Positions 38,874-47,923 of a stretch of DNA of 64,000 nt are shown one piece after another. Each line of letters opens with the position of its first letter. Within the stretch, counting starts at the first letter, position 1. The DNA comes from Cellulomonas sp. 73-92 (GTDB lineage Bacteria; Actinomycetota; Actinomycetes; Actinomycetales; Cellulomonadaceae): positions 62,001 to 126,000 of the forward strand of contig NZ_MKTH01000002.1 in the NCBI RefSeq assembly GCF_001898175.1, given 5' to 3'. Below the pieces are notes generated by a model. It was not told the origin of the DNA. It made no database searches and saw nothing but the letters and a program-made list of their open reading frames with translations. The position numbers and the translations under genes were made by a program.

Positions 38874-39938
38874 TCAACTGCCGGCACCTCTGAGACCCGC
38901 GGTCGACTCTCGCCGAATCAGGCGAAAGTCGACGACCACCTTCCGGGCCGCCGGCCGTTCCTCGCGTGGCACTCCATCGAGCTGGAGCCGAATCCGCTCT
39001 GCAAGCAGTGCGACGGCCTGCTGGGCGATGGTCTCCCGCCCGGGATCGATCGTGCTGAGCGGGGGCCGCGAATAGCTCGACTCCTCGATGTTGTCGAAGC
39101 CGATGAGAAGAACATCGTCCGGAACCCGCAGGCCGTGATCCTGCAGCGCCGCCAGTGCGCCGAGGGCGAGGGTGTCGGTAAACGCCACCACGGCGTCCGG
39201 CTTCACTCCACTTGCGAGGATCCGGGTCATCGTTCTCGCACCCGTGGCGTGGAAGTAGTCCGGCACACCGATGACCGCCCGACTGTCCACCTCCAGCCCC
39301 CGCGCCTGCAACGCAGCATGGAATCCCCTGAACCGCAAGGTGCCGCTGCTCGCGGACGAGTCGTCCTTCAGGCCGAGCGGGACAACCGTTCTCGCGCCCA
39401 GGTCCAAGACATGCTCGGTCGCTGCTCGCGCGCCGTCGACGTTGCTCATCGTCACGTGGTCGACACCGGCGTCGAACACCCGCTCGCCCAGCAACACCAA
39501 CGGGAAGTCCACGTCGAAGAGAGCAGCGTCGTCCTGGCCCAGGGCCAGGGGCGAGTACAGGACCCCGTCGAACCGTGACCTGTAGCTCCCGTCGAGGACG
39601 CGCAGCTCCCGTTCTCGCTCGTCGTTCGTCTGCTCGATGAACACGGTGAGATCCAGCTTGGACGCTTCACGCATCACTGCGTCGGCGAGCTCAGCGAAAT
39701 ACACACCCCGAAGCGCAGGCAGGACCAGTGCGATGGCGCCGGTCCGGCCACGACCGAGATTCCGGGCCGAGACGTTCACGTGGTAGTCGAGCTCGCGGAT
39801 GGCATCGTCCACCCGCTCCTTGGTCTCCGGGCGCAGGTAGCGGTACCCGTTGAGGACATTCGAGACGGTCTTGACCGACACGCCGGCGCGCAGGGCGACA
39901 TCCCGAATGGTCGCGGACCCGCTGACCTTTCGGGCCAC
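38874..39938 (-). CDS. LacI-family transcriptional regulator
   Basis: A 354-residue repressor with the LacI layout. The N-terminal helix-turn-helix TIRDVALRAGVSVKTVSNVL (10-29) and hinge helix region lead to the periplasmic-binding-protein-like sugar sensor from about 60 onward, with the late ALGALAALQDHGLRVPDDVL (20 residues) and ...GFDNIEESSYSRPPLSTI. The GTG at 39938 follows AGGGAGGG closely; the ATG at 39974 lies upstream of that site. It is encoded on the same strand just downstream of the secreted esterase, so that esterase, probably acting on plant cell-wall material, is the likely target; the inducer is unknown. A weak palindrome GTGTCGATAC lies at 39995-40004. Confidence 0.88.
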   Translation of the reverse strand: MARKVSGSATIRDVALRAGVSVKTVSNVLNGYRYLRPETKERVDDAIRELDYHVNVSARNLGRGRTGAIALVLPALRGVYFAELADAVMREASKLDLTVFIEQTNDERERELRVLDGSYRSRFDGVLYSPLALGQDDAALFDVDFPLVLLGERVFDAGVDHVTMSNVDGARAATEHVLDLGARTVVPLGLKDDSSASSGTLRFRGFHAALQARGLEVDSRAVIGVPDYFHATGARTMTRILASGVKPDAVVAFTDTLALGALAALQDHGLRVPDDVLLIGFDNIEESSYSRPPLSTIDPGRETIAQQAVALLAERIRLQLDGVPREERPAARKVVVDFRLIRRESTAGLRGAGS

Positions 39939-40087
39939 AACGCCCTCCCTCGCCTCGATCCGACCTCGTTTCACACCATTTCGTACGCCAATTGTGTCGA
40001 TACCTGGTGCCTGGTGCGGGTGTCATCCTAGAGGGCACGGCGCAGTTCCCTGGCCCGCTCTCCGAGAGCGCGTCAACCGGTGCGGCA

Positions 40088-40118
40088 GCGTGGGGGCCGC
40101 GGTGAGCAGCCCCCACGC
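40088..40118 (-). terminator. Terminator after the secreted esterase gene
   Basis: A perfect 10-bp stem GCGTGGGGGC (40088-40097) with 40109-40118, loop 11 nt, 19 nt after the esterase stop on the minus strand; it separates it from the lacI-type gene. Confidence 0.7.
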
Positions 40119-40137
40119 CGTTGTCGAGATATGACCG

Positions 40138-42663
40138 TTACGCCGGCGTGACCTCGAGCCTCACCGAGCACGTGACCCGCTGAGCGTCGCCTGCGACGAC
40201 GACGGTGGCCTGATAGATCCCCGCCGGCAGCCCCGCCGCCGCCGTCACCCGGATATCGGCCTTCTTGCCCGCCCGGATGCTGGCCAGGGTGTCGGTGGAG
40301 ACGCTGAACTTGTCCGCGTCAGGGCCGCTGAGACTGACCGACAGCACGCCCGTCGTCTCGCTCTCGGTGTTGGTCACCGTCAGCTTCTTCGGGTCGAGCG
40401 GGGCGTAACCCTCGGGCACCTGCCCGAAGTCCGCGCCGCCCTGCCGGATCGTCAGCCCATGCTCGAAGATCCGCGGCAGGAAGTCCGACAAGCCCTGCCA
40501 CCACACGTCGAACCCATGGGGTCCGGGCACGATCGTCTTGACGGTGGGAATGCCGTACTTGCCGAGGTTCGTCTCCATTCCTGCGATGGCGTTCACGGCA
40601 CCGCTGTCGAGATCGCCGGCGAAGAAGTCGACGATCGTCGTGCCCGCCTTCGCCACTGGTCCGGACGTGTCATTGAGGGAGCCGGAGGCGAAGGGCGGGG
40701 AGAAGATGCCGTACGCGGAGAAGGTGCCGGGGTGGTTGACCAGGGCGCCCTGCGTCCCGCGCGCGCCCCACGACAGTCCAGCGAGCGCCATCTCGGACGG
40801 GTCGTGCGAGATGTTGAACGTCGACTGGGCGAACGGGATGACCTTGCTGGACAGATCGTTCCAGAAGTCCGAGATGCCGGGGTAGCCGGGCATGACGACC
40901 ACCATCGGCGCGATCTCGCCTCGGGCGTAGAGGTTGTCGAGGATCTGCGCGGCGCGCCCGACCTCGGTCCAGGACGCGAAGTTCTGACCCATCCCGTGAT
41001 AGAGGTACAGGACCGGGTACTTCTCGGCCCGGTTGGGGTCGTAGTCCGGAGGGGTCCAGACCTTGAGGCTCATGGTCGGGTTGCCGGGGTAGGCGCTGGC
41101 GTACTGCAGCGTCGCGACGGCACCGGACTCGTTGGCCGGAACATCGGCGAGGAGCGGCGTCCGCACGCCGCCGGGCACGAACAGCTGGCTCTCCACGTTG
41201 TTGGTGTTCTGCGTGTCCTGCGGATCGTGGTACGCGGTCCCGTTGACCTCGTAGCGCCAGTAGTAGTAACCGTCGATCGGGCCGATCGTCGTCCGCCACC
41301 GGTCACCCACCTTGGTCAGCGGGATCCGGAACCACTGGCCGTTGGGGGCCCAGTCGCCCCACAGCACGACATCCTTCGCGTTGGCCCACTGGGTTCCGGT
41401 CTCGAAGGTGACCATGCCGTTGGCATCGATGTCGGGGGTGGTGATGCTCCCCGTGGCGGGCGGCGTGTAGGGCTCGGTCAGCGCGCGATGACCTGCGCTG
41501 AACCCGTCGTGGCTCGACCCCGGCTGGAAGACGCGCGAGGCGAAGTCGCGCAGGTTCTCGCGCCAGGTGTCCCAGACCGCGCCGGTCTTCGGGTCCACAC
41601 CGTCAAACTGGAACTTCACGCCCGCCGACGTCAGAGCGAGCATGGCGTCCCGGGTGGCGTTGTAGCTCGGGTCGAGGGTGTTGCCGACATAGAACCGGAT
41701 CAGGTCCGTGCCCTTGTTGACGGCCTTCGCCAACGGCGCCGTGATGGCGACGTCGCTCGGCAGATACCCGGACATCGACCCGATGGCGCCGAAGGCGCCC
41801 GGGTCGGAGAGCGCGAAGCCCAGGGCCTGGGAGGCGCCCCGACCGATGCCCGCGACGGCGCGCCCGTCGCCGGTGCCGATGACGTTGTAGGCGCCCTCGA
41901 CCGCGGGAACGATGCGGTTCAGGACCTCGGCGCGGTAGTCCGTGGCACCGGGGTCGGCCATCACGACCAGCATCGAGGCGAGGTCACCACTGGCCGAGAG
42001 GTTGTCAAGGATCTGCTTCGCCCGGCCGAGCTCCTGCCACTCGCGGTACGACTGGCCCGCATCGTCGAGCAGGTACAGCACGGGATACGGCTTGGCCCGG
42101 TTCGGGTCGTACGACGGCGGCGTCCACACCATCACCGAGTGAGAACCCGAGGCGCCGGACTGGTAGGCGAGGTCGGACATCGTCCCGCCGCCCGCCGCCA
42201 CGTCGTCCATCCACGCGACCTCGGGACCCGGCACGAAGAGTGTGTTCCAGTTCGGGTGCGACGTCACGTCGACCCCGCTCGCCGGGTTGCGGAAGACCTG
42301 CTTGGAGCGATCCGCCATGGGCGCCACGTACTGGTAGTAGTAGAGCCCAGGCTTCATCGGACCGATGTCGGCCATGCAGTTCTGGCCGCTCGCGTCGAGT
42401 CCGACCGCGGCCCACGTCCCGGACGGCCCGATGTTGCCCTCGAGCTCTGCCCCGGCGCCGGTCGAGTTTCCGCAGGTCTGCGACGGGACGATCGACTTGG
42501 GGACCGTGAAGTAGTGGTAGATGCCGCTCTGGGACTCCCAGCCGTCCGGCGAGGCCGACGCGGGCGACGCGGACACCACCAGTCCGGATGAGACGACGGC
42601 GAGACCGAGCGCAGCGGCGACCCACCTCACTCGTGGGTGACTCTGATGTGGAGCATGCAACAT
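40138..42663 (-). CDS. Secreted tandem esterase (EstD/feruloyl-esterase type), first domain inactive-looking
   Basis: An 841-residue exported protein. The signal peptide ends around ASPASAS (about 38). Two homologous alpha/beta-hydrolase domains of the PF00756 esterase type (about 150-410 and 545-745) both start with SLKVWTPP/MVWTPP..YDPNRA..YPVLYL. They are separated by an E-set/starch-binding-like beta domain (about 425-520). The second has a normal nucleophile elbow GLSWG (Ser631) and a histidine in PGPHGFDVW. In the first, the elbow reads GIGRG, with Gly274 at the serine position, so it is probably non-catalytic. The C-terminal 90 residues are an Ig-like domain. Likely role: deacylation of plant polysaccharide. 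ATG 42663 has AGAGG 7 nt upstream. Confidence 0.82.
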   Translation of the reverse strand: MLHAPHQSHPRVRWVAAALGLAVVSSGLVVSASPASASPDGWESQSGIYHYFTVPKSIVPSQTCGNSTGAGAELEGNIGPSGTWAAVGLDASGQNCMADIGPMKPGLYYYQYVAPMADRSKQVFRNPASGVDVTSHPNWNTLFVPGPEVAWMDDVAAGGGTMSDLAYQSGASGSHSVMVWTPPSYDPNRAKPYPVLYLLDDAGQSYREWQELGRAKQILDNLSASGDLASMLVVMADPGATDYRAEVLNRIVPAVEGAYNVIGTGDGRAVAGIGRGASQALGFALSDPGAFGAIGSMSGYLPSDVAITAPLAKAVNKGTDLIRFYVGNTLDPSYNATRDAMLALTSAGVKFQFDGVDPKTGAVWDTWRENLRDFASRVFQPGSSHDGFSAGHRALTEPYTPPATGSITTPDIDANGMVTFETGTQWANAKDVVLWGDWAPNGQWFRIPLTKVGDRWRTTIGPIDGYYYWRYEVNGTAYHDPQDTQNTNNVESQLFVPGGVRTPLLADVPANESGAVATLQYASAYPGNPTMSLKVWTPPDYDPNRAEKYPVLYLYHGMGQNFASWTEVGRAAQILDNLYARGEIAPMVVVMPGYPGISDFWNDLSSKVIPFAQSTFNISHDPSEMALAGLSWGARGTQGALVNHPGTFSAYGIFSPPFASGSLNDTSGPVAKAGTTIVDFFAGDLDSGAVNAIAGMETNLGKYGIPTVKTIVPGPHGFDVWWQGLSDFLPRIFEHGLTIRQGGADFGQVPEGYAPLDPKKLTVTNTESETTGVLSVSLSGPDADKFSVSTDTLASIRAGKKADIRVTAAAGLPAGIYQATVVVAGDAQRVTCSVRLEVTPA

Positions 42664-42899
42664 TGGATGCCTCTCGTGGATGGACTCCCCGCGTTGTGAG
42701 CGGGTTGCACTGCCGTGTATGCACCGTGCCAGCGGCGACGGATGGGCGTCGGCCACGTGATGCGTGCCGAACCCGATGTCCGGCGCCGCCGAGGTGAGGT
42801 GTCTCCCGAACCCCCTTCCGCCGGTGACCTCCGAGGGCGACCACGGTCACGACGGGGGAACCGTCTCGCCGAGCGTCCTCACTGGGCTGCCCGTCAGTT

Positions 42900-42919
42900 G
42901 TAGTACACCGGTGTACTAC
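42900..42919. promoter_or_regulatory. Perfect 20-bp palindrome, probable operator
   Basis: GTAGTACACC and its exact reverse complement GGTGTACTAC are joined without spacer. It lies 55 bp before the methyltransferase start and 236 bp before the esterase start, in their shared 310-bp divergent region, 42 bp upstream of the methyltransferase -10. No regulator gene is adjacent. Nothing else recognisable is seen in 42664-42899. Confidence 0.75.
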
Positions 42920-42961
42920 TCGGCAAGGGGCACCCGTTGGGGTCTGACGACGGCCCGCTCA

Positions 42962-42967
42962 TAGGGT
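42962..42967 (+). promoter_or_regulatory. -10 element of the methyltransferase gene
   Basis: TAGGGT followed by 6 nt (GGCCTC) and the ATG at 42974; a possible -35 TTGGGG lies at 42937-42942. Confidence 0.6.
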
Positions 42968-42973
42968 GGCCTC

Positions 42974-43618
42974 ATGGACTTCGACGCAGCGGCCGCCACC
43001 TGGGACGACGATGAGCAGCGGGCACGCCGCACGCAGGCGATCGCCGCGGAGATCCGGTCCCGGCTCGGTGAGCGCACCTACCACCGTGCGCTCGACTTCG
43101 GCTCCGGCACCGGCGCGCTGAGCCTGCTGCTCACCGATCGGTTCGACGAGATCCTCCTCGTCGACACCTCCCCCGGCATGCTCGCGGCCGCCGCCGGCAA
43201 GATCGCCGCCGCCGGGCCCGCGCTCGCGGCGCGCGTCCGCCCCCTGCCCGTCGACCTGACGAGCCACGACCCCGCGGGCAGGCCCGAGCCCGGCTCGGTG
43301 GACGTCGTCTACACGTCCATGGCGCTGCACCACGTGCCCGACGTGGTCCGGCTGCTGCGCACGTTCCACGCGCTGCTGGCGCCTGGGGGCCTGCTCCTGG
43401 TGGCGGACCTCGCCGCCGATGCGGACGGCAGCTACCACGGGCACGACGAGGCGTTCGGCGGTCACCACGGGTTCGCGCCGGCGGACCTGCGGACCGCGCT
43501 GTCGGCGGCCGGGTTCGCGACGGCGGAGGTCAGCACCGTCTTCGTCGTGCGCCGGGCGGTGGACGGCGGGGAGCGGGACTACCCGGTGCTCCTGGCCGTC
43601 GCCAGCCGCGTGCCCTGA
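42974..43618 (+). CDS. Class I SAM-dependent methyltransferase
   Basis: A 214-residue soluble methyltransferase with the Rossmann SAM site LDFGSGTGALSLLL (motif I, about 36-49), acidic motif II in ILLVDTSPGML and motif IV around DVVYTSMALHHV, where the LHHV pattern is typical of ubiquinone/UbiE-like small-molecule methyltransferases. The C-terminal GHHGFAPADLRTALSAAGF and CxVVRR-like end resemble the same group. The substrate is unknown. It is convergent with ctaF (11 bp between stops) and divergent from the esterase. Confidence 0.82.
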   Translation: MDFDAAAATWDDDEQRARRTQAIAAEIRSRLGERTYHRALDFGSGTGALSLLLTDRFDEILLVDTSPGMLAAAAGKIAAAGPALAARVRPLPVDLTSHDPAGRPEPGSVDVVYTSMALHHVPDVVRLLRTFHALLAPGGLLLVADLAADADGSYHGHDEAFGGHHGFAPADLRTALSAAGFATAEVSTVFVVRRAVDGGERDYPVLLAVASRVP

Positions 43619-43629
43619 GGGGGCCCCCG

Positions 43630-44028
43630 TCAGTGGGCGTGCTGGCCGCTGCTGTACTCGAGCACCCAGCCGACGAGCCCGACGACGCCGAACGGCAGCG
43701 CGATGGCGAGCATCCACCAGCCCACGGCGAGCGCCGCGAACCCGAGTGCCGCACCCACGGCCAGCACGAGCGGCCACCAGCTCCACGGGGCGAACACGCC
43801 CTGGTCGCCCGCGCCCTGCGCGATCTCGGCGTGCTCGTCGTCCTCCGGCCGTCGGTCGATGCGGCGGGCGAGCAGCCCGAAGTACCCGCCGATCATCCCG
43901 ACGAGCCCGCCGACGAGCGGCAGGCCGGCCGAACCGACGGGCTCGCCGTGGCTGAAGGCCGCGTAGATCAGCCCGACCGGGACGAAGAACAGCACACCGG
44001 CCAGGAACAGCTTCGCCTCGAACCTCAT
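43630..44028 (-). CDS. ctaF: Cytochrome aa3 oxidase subunit IV
   Basis: A 132-residue actinobacterial-type oxidase subunit IV with four hydrophobic segments in two pairs (about 6-26, 34-52, 79-98 and 101-122). The family features are [15 protein letters not shown] at the N-terminus and the FAPWSWWPL motif before the third helix. It stabilises CtaD/CtaC in the membrane. ATG 44028 overlaps the ctaD stop by 4 nt. It is last in ctaC-ctaD-ctaF. Confidence 0.92.
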   Translation of the reverse strand: MRFEAKLFLAGVLFFVPVGLIYAAFSHGEPVGSAGLPLVGGLVGMIGGYFGLLARRIDRRPEDDEHAEIAQGAGDQGVFAPWSWWPLVLAVGAALGFAALAVGWWMLAIALPFGVVGLVGWVLEYSSGQHAH

Positions 44029-45719
44029 CGGGAGCCCCCGCTCGCGCCGACCATCGGCTCGGGTTCGACGTGGTCGAGCGCCGCGACCTCCGGGTGGTGC
44101 AGGTCGAACGCCGGGCGCTCGGAGCGGATGCGCGGCAGCGACGTGAAGTTGTGCCGCGGCGGCGGGCAGCTCGTCGCCCACTCCAGCGAGTTGCCGTAGC
44201 CCCACGGGTCGTCGCGCGTCACCATCGGGGCGCTGCGCCACGTCCGGTAGACGTTGTAGAAGAACGGCAGCATCGAGATCGCCAGGATCCCCGAGCCGAT
44301 GGTCGACAGCTGGTTCATCCACGTGAAGCCGTCGGCGGGCGAGTAGTCGAAGTAGCGCCGGGCCATGCCGCGCACGCCGAGCCAGTGCTGGACGAGGAAC
44401 GTCGTGTGGAACCCGATGAACAGCAGCCAGAAGTGGACCTTGCCGAGCCGCTCGTCCAGCATCCGTCCCGTGAACTTGGGCCACCAGAAGTAGAAGCCGG
44501 CGAACATCGCGAACACGACCGTGCCGAACACCACGTAGTGGAAGTGCGCGACGACGAAGTACGTGTCGGTCAGCTGGAAGTCCAGCGCCGGGCTGGCCAG
44601 GATCACGCCGGTGAGGCCGCCGAACAGGAACGTCACCATGAACCCGAGGGTCCACAGCATCGGCGTGTCGAAGGTCAGCTTGCCCCGCCACATCGTGCCG
44701 ATCCAGTTGAAGAACTTCACGCCGGTCGGCACCGCGATGAGCATCGTCATGAACGAGAAGAAGGGCAGCAGCACCGCGCCGGTGGCGTACATGTGGTGCG
44801 CCCACACGGTCACCGACAGGGCGGCGATCGCGATGGTCGCGTACACCAGGCCCTTGTAGCCGAACACCGGCTTGCGGCTGAACACCGGGATGATCTCGGT
44901 CACGATGCCGAAGAACGGCAACGCGATGATGTAGACCTCCGGGTGCCCGAAGAACCAGAACAGGTGCTGCCAGAGCACCGCGCCGCCGTTGTCGGGGTTG
45001 AACACCTGGGCGCCCAGGCGCCGGTCCGCGCCGAGCGCGAACAGCGCCGACGCCAGCGGCGGGAAGGCCATCAGCACCAGCAGCGACGTGATGAGGATGT
45101 TCCAGGTGAAGATGGGCATCCGGAACATCGTCATGCCGGGCGCGCGCATCGTGACGATCGTCGTGATGAAGTTGACCGCGCCGAGGATGGTGCCGAACCC
45201 ACCCAGCGCCAGCCCGAACACCCACAGGTCGCCGCCCAAGCCGGGCGTGTAGACGGTGTCGTTGAGCGGCGCGTACGCGGTCCAGCCGAACGACGCCGCG
45301 CCCTGCGGCGTCAGGAAGCCGGCGGCGGCGATGATCCCGCCGAACAGGTAGAACCAGTAGGCCAGCATGTTGAGCCGCGGGAACGCGACGTCGGGCGCGC
45401 CGATCTGCAGCGGCATGATGACGTTGGCGAACCCGGCGAACAGGGGCGTCGCGAAGAGCAGCAGCATGATCGTGCCGTGCATCGTGAACGCCTGGTTGTA
45501 CTGCTCGCTGTTCTGGAACACCTGGAGCCCCGGTGAGAACAGCTCCGCGCGGATGAGCAGCGCGAGGATCCCGCCCAGGATGAACCACACGAACGCCGTG
45601 ATGAGGTACAGGTAGCCGACCGTCTTGTGGTCGGTCGTCGTGATCCACTTGACGATCGTCCGGCCCATGGTCTGCTGGCGCGGGGCCAGCCCGGGGATCA
45701 CCTCGACGTGCGTCGCCAT
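44025..45719 (-). CDS. ctaD: Cytochrome aa3 oxidase subunit I
   Basis: The 564-residue catalytic haem-copper subunit that reduces oxygen to water and pumps protons. It has the family's twelve-helix pattern with [20 protein letters not shown] (20 residues; low-spin haem a His), [20 protein letters not shown] (20 residues; CuB His and cross-linked Tyr), AHHMY and the late [12 protein letters not shown] (haem a3 and a His pair). The K-channel and D-channel regions appear normal. It is 1 bp downstream of ctaC and overlaps ctaF by 4 nt. A ribosome site GGAGG precedes the ATG. Confidence 0.95.
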   Translation of the reverse strand: MATHVEVIPGLAPRQQTMGRTIVKWITTTDHKTVGYLYLITAFVWFILGGILALLIRAELFSPGLQVFQNSEQYNQAFTMHGTIMLLLFATPLFAGFANVIMPLQIGAPDVAFPRLNMLAYWFYLFGGIIAAAGFLTPQGAASFGWTAYAPLNDTVYTPGLGGDLWVFGLALGGFGTILGAVNFITTIVTMRAPGMTMFRMPIFTWNILITSLLVLMAFPPLASALFALGADRRLGAQVFNPDNGGAVLWQHLFWFFGHPEVYIIALPFFGIVTEIIPVFSRKPVFGYKGLVYATIAIAALSVTVWAHHMYATGAVLLPFFSFMTMLIAVPTGVKFFNWIGTMWRGKLTFDTPMLWTLGFMVTFLFGGLTGVILASPALDFQLTDTYFVVAHFHYVVFGTVVFAMFAGFYFWWPKFTGRMLDERLGKVHFWLLFIGFHTTFLVQHWLGVRGMARRYFDYSPADGFTWMNQLSTIGSGILAISMLPFFYNVYRTWRSAPMVTRDDPWGYGNSLEWATSCPPPRHNFTSLPRIRSERPAFDLHHPEVAALDHVEPEPMVGASGGSR

Positions 45720-45720
45720 G

Positions 45721-46599
45721 TCAGCCCTGGCCTCCGATGGTCGTCACGCTCTGCTTGCGGCTGTAGTCCAGGCCGAGCTGGCCGGTCTGGCCCGCGGCGC
45801 GCAGGGCGGCGATGTGGGCGTCGTAGTCGGCCTTCGACACGACCTGGACGTTGAAGAGCATCTTCGCGTGGTAGTCGCCGCAGAGCTCCGCGCACTTGCC
45901 GCGGTAGGTGCCGATCGCGGTCGGGGTCACCTCGAAGGTGTTGGTGCGCCCCGGGATCGCGTCCATCTTGAAGAGGAACGCCGGCACCCAGAACGAGTGG
46001 GCCACGTCGCGGGAGTTGATGGTGAACATCACGCGCTCGTTCACCGGCAGGTAGAGCGTGACGACGCCGTTGTCCAGCCCCCCGGGCTGGCTGACGTCGG
46101 CCGCCTGGACCCCGGCGTCGTAGACGCCGTCGTCCAGGTAGTTGATGTCCCACGACCACTGCTTGCCGATCACCTGGACGTGCAGGTCCGCCGGCTTGTC
46201 GGTGGCGAGGATCGCCGTGGTGTCCCGGTTCGTGAAGAAGAACATCACGCCGATCATGACGATCGGCAGCACCACGTACATCACCTCGAGGGGCACGTGG
46301 TAGCGCAGCTGGACCGGCAGGGTGTCGTCGTCGTCCTTGCGCTTGCGGTAGGCGGCGACGCACCACAGGATCAGGCCCCACACCAGGACCCCGACGAGCA
46401 GGGCGGCGATCCAGGAGCCGCGCCAGAGGGTGCTGATGCGACCGGTCTGGTCGGTCACCTCGTGCGTCGAGCTCCCCGGCAGGAAGCCGCGCCACAGGAG
46501 GTCCGAGCAGCCGGACAGGAGGACGGTGGCCGCGACGAGCAGTCCCGCGCCGGCGACGGCGCGGCGACGACGTGAGCGGCGTCGGTGGTCCGGGTGCAC
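45721..46599 (-). CDS. ctaC: Cytochrome aa3 oxidase subunit II (CuA lipoprotein)
   Basis: A 292-residue subunit accepting electrons from QcrC through the dinuclear CuA centre. The signal segment ends in lipobox LSGC, so the N-terminus is lipidated. Two membrane helices (about 55-78 and 97-118) follow. The CuA domain holds an upstream His in [11 protein letters not shown] and [12 protein letters not shown] (Cys236, Cys240, His244, Met247). The GTG at 46599 has AAGG 7 nt upstream; the longer ORF to 46743 crosses the promoter region and is not credible. A DosR-type box is centred 56 bp upstream. It is first gene of ctaC-ctaD-ctaF. Confidence 0.93.
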   Translation of the reverse strand: MHPDHRRRSRRRRAVAGAGLLVAATVLLSGCSDLLWRGFLPGSSTHEVTDQTGRISTLWRGSWIAALLVGVLVWGLILWCVAAYRKRKDDDDTLPVQLRYHVPLEVMYVVLPIVMIGVMFFFTNRDTTAILATDKPADLHVQVIGKQWSWDINYLDDGVYDAGVQAADVSQPGGLDNGVVTLYLPVNERVMFTINSRDVAHSFWVPAFLFKMDAIPGRTNTFEVTPTAIGTYRGKCAELCGDYHAKMLFNVQVVSKADYDAHIAALRAAGQTGQLGLDYSRKQSVTTIGGQG

Positions 46600-46648
46600 G
46601 GCCTGCCTTCCACTACGGCCCGAGGGGCGGCGACGAAGCCTGAGGCCT

Positions 46649-46662
46649 GGGACTTTAGTCCC
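46649..46662. promoter_or_regulatory. DosR/DevR-type box upstream of ctaC
   Basis: GGGACTTTAGTCCC is a perfect match to the 14-bp core (GGGACTWWAGTCCC) of the hypoxia/NO-responsive DosR (DevR) box; the outer three bases on each side match poorly. It lies 50-63 bp before the ctaC start. A minus-strand TACGCT at 46673-46678 is a possible -10, which would put the box at about +4 to +17 (repressing); a promoter nearer the gene would instead allow activation. Confidence 0.65.
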
Positions 46663-46762
46663 CGGCTGGCCCAGCGTAGCGCGGACGTCCGAGCCTGCAC
46701 CGGGTGTTCTCGCATGTCGTGACGCGGCGTCCCGAACCGTCATGACGTGCTCCGTCGCGGGT

Positions 46763-46768
46763 TAGGTT
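46763..46768 (+). promoter_or_regulatory. -10 element of the desulfurase-like gene
   Basis: TAGGTT followed by 6 nt (CTCCCC) and the GTG at 46775. Confidence 0.6.
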
Positions 46769-46774
46769 CTCCCC

Positions 46775-47923
46775 GTGACGGTCGACCGCGTGGTGCTCGA
46801 CGCCGGGGGCCAGGCCCCCCTGCTGCCCGTGGCGCGCGACGCGTTCCTCGCCGCGCTCGACGAGGGCTGGGCCGACCCCCGCCGGCTCCACTCCGAAGGG
46901 CGCCGCGCCCGCGCCCTGCTCGACGGCGCCCGGGAGGCGCTGGCCGCGGCCGTCGGGGCGCGCACCGAGGAGGTCGACCTCGCGCCGTCCCACACGGCGG
47001 CCCTCCACACGGCCGTCTCCACCGTGGCGCTGGGGCGCCGGCGGGTCGGCGCGGACGTCGTCGTCTCCGCCGTGGAGCGCGCGGCCGTGCTACACGCCGC
47101 CGACTTCACGGCCGCGCGCGGCGACGGCCGCCGCGTCACCGTCCCCGTGGCGCGCACCGGCCAGGTGGACGACGAGGCCTTCGTCGCCGCGCTGGCACGT
47201 CCGGGCGTGGCGCTGGCCGCGCTCCAGCACGCCAACGGCGAGGTCGGCACGCTCCAGCCCGTCGCGGCGGTCCACGAGGCGGCCCGCGCCGCCGGGGTGC
47301 CGCTGCTCGTCGATGCCGGCGCCAGCCTCGGGCACGTGCCGGTGGGCGACGCGTGGGACCTGCTCGCCGCCAACCCGGGCGACTGGGGCGGGCCGTCGGG
47401 GCTCGGCGTGCTCGTCGTCCGCGCCGGGGTGCGGCGCTCCCCCGACCGGCCGTCCGACGAGGACCGCTGGTTCCCGGGGGGCGTCAGCGTGCCGGCGGCG
47501 CTCGCCGCCGCGGTGGCGCTCGAGTCGGCTCTCGCCGGTCAGGCCGCGGCCGACGAGGAGCGGCGCGCGCTCGTCGCGCGGTTGCGCGACCGCATCCCGG
47601 CGGAGATCGAGGACGTCGACGTCGCCGGGCCCGCCGAGGGGCGGCTGCCGCACGTGCTGACGTTCTCCTGCCTCTTCGTCGACGGCGAGGCGGTCGTCGG
47701 CGCGCTCGACGCCGCCGGGTTCGCGGTCGGCAGCGGTTCCGCGTGCACGTCGAGCACGCTCGAGCCGAGCCACGTGCTGGCGGCGATGGGCGTGCTCACG
47801 CACGGCAACGTGCGGATCGCCCTGCCGCGCGGCACGCGGGCCGCCGACGTCGAGCGCTTCGCCGACGTGCTGCCGGGCATCGTCCGGTCCATCCGGGCCC
47901 GGCTCGGGGTGGTCGACCTGTGA
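46775..47923 (+). CDS. Cysteine-desulfurase-like fold-type I protein lacking the PLP lysine
   Basis: A 382-residue NifS/IscS-family protein. Family features are present: His152 in QHANGEVGTLQP (IscS His104 region), Asp180 in LVDAGASLG and a sulfur-loop cysteine in SGSACTSSTLEPSHVL (Cys324). The PLP Schiff-base lysine, expected in an S-x-H-K-x-x-G-P-K-G motif, is replaced: the motif reads NPGDWGGPSG with Asp203 at the lysine position. The nearby Gln is Ala183. The whole protein contains no lysine at all. It therefore cannot form a normal internal aldimine. Its stop overlaps the TusA-like gene by 4 nt, and ErpA and NadA are neighbours, which suggests a sulfur-transfer or Fe-S scaffold role; this is inference. 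Confidence 0.85.
   Translation: MTVDRVVLDAGGQAPLLPVARDAFLAALDEGWADPRRLHSEGRRARALLDGAREALAAAVGARTEEVDLAPSHTAALHTAVSTVALGRRRVGADVVVSAVERAAVLHAADFTAARGDGRRVTVPVARTGQVDDEAFVAALARPGVALAALQHANGEVGTLQPVAAVHEAARAAGVPLLVDAGASLGHVPVGDAWDLLAANPGDWGGPSGLGVLVVRAGVRRSPDRPSDEDRWFPGGVSVPAALAAAVALESALAGQAAADEERRALVARLRDRIPAEIEDVDVAGPAEGRLPHVLTFSCLFVDGEAVVGALDAAGFAVGSGSACTSSTLEPSHVLAAMGVLTHGNVRIALPRGTRAADVERFADVLPGIVRSIRARLGVVDL

Noticed and set aside
42694-42703. TTGTGAGCGG resembling half of the E. coli lac operator upstream of the esterase
   Set aside because: The other half does not match (GTTGCAC) and there is no symmetry. LacI relatives have different sites in actinobacteria.
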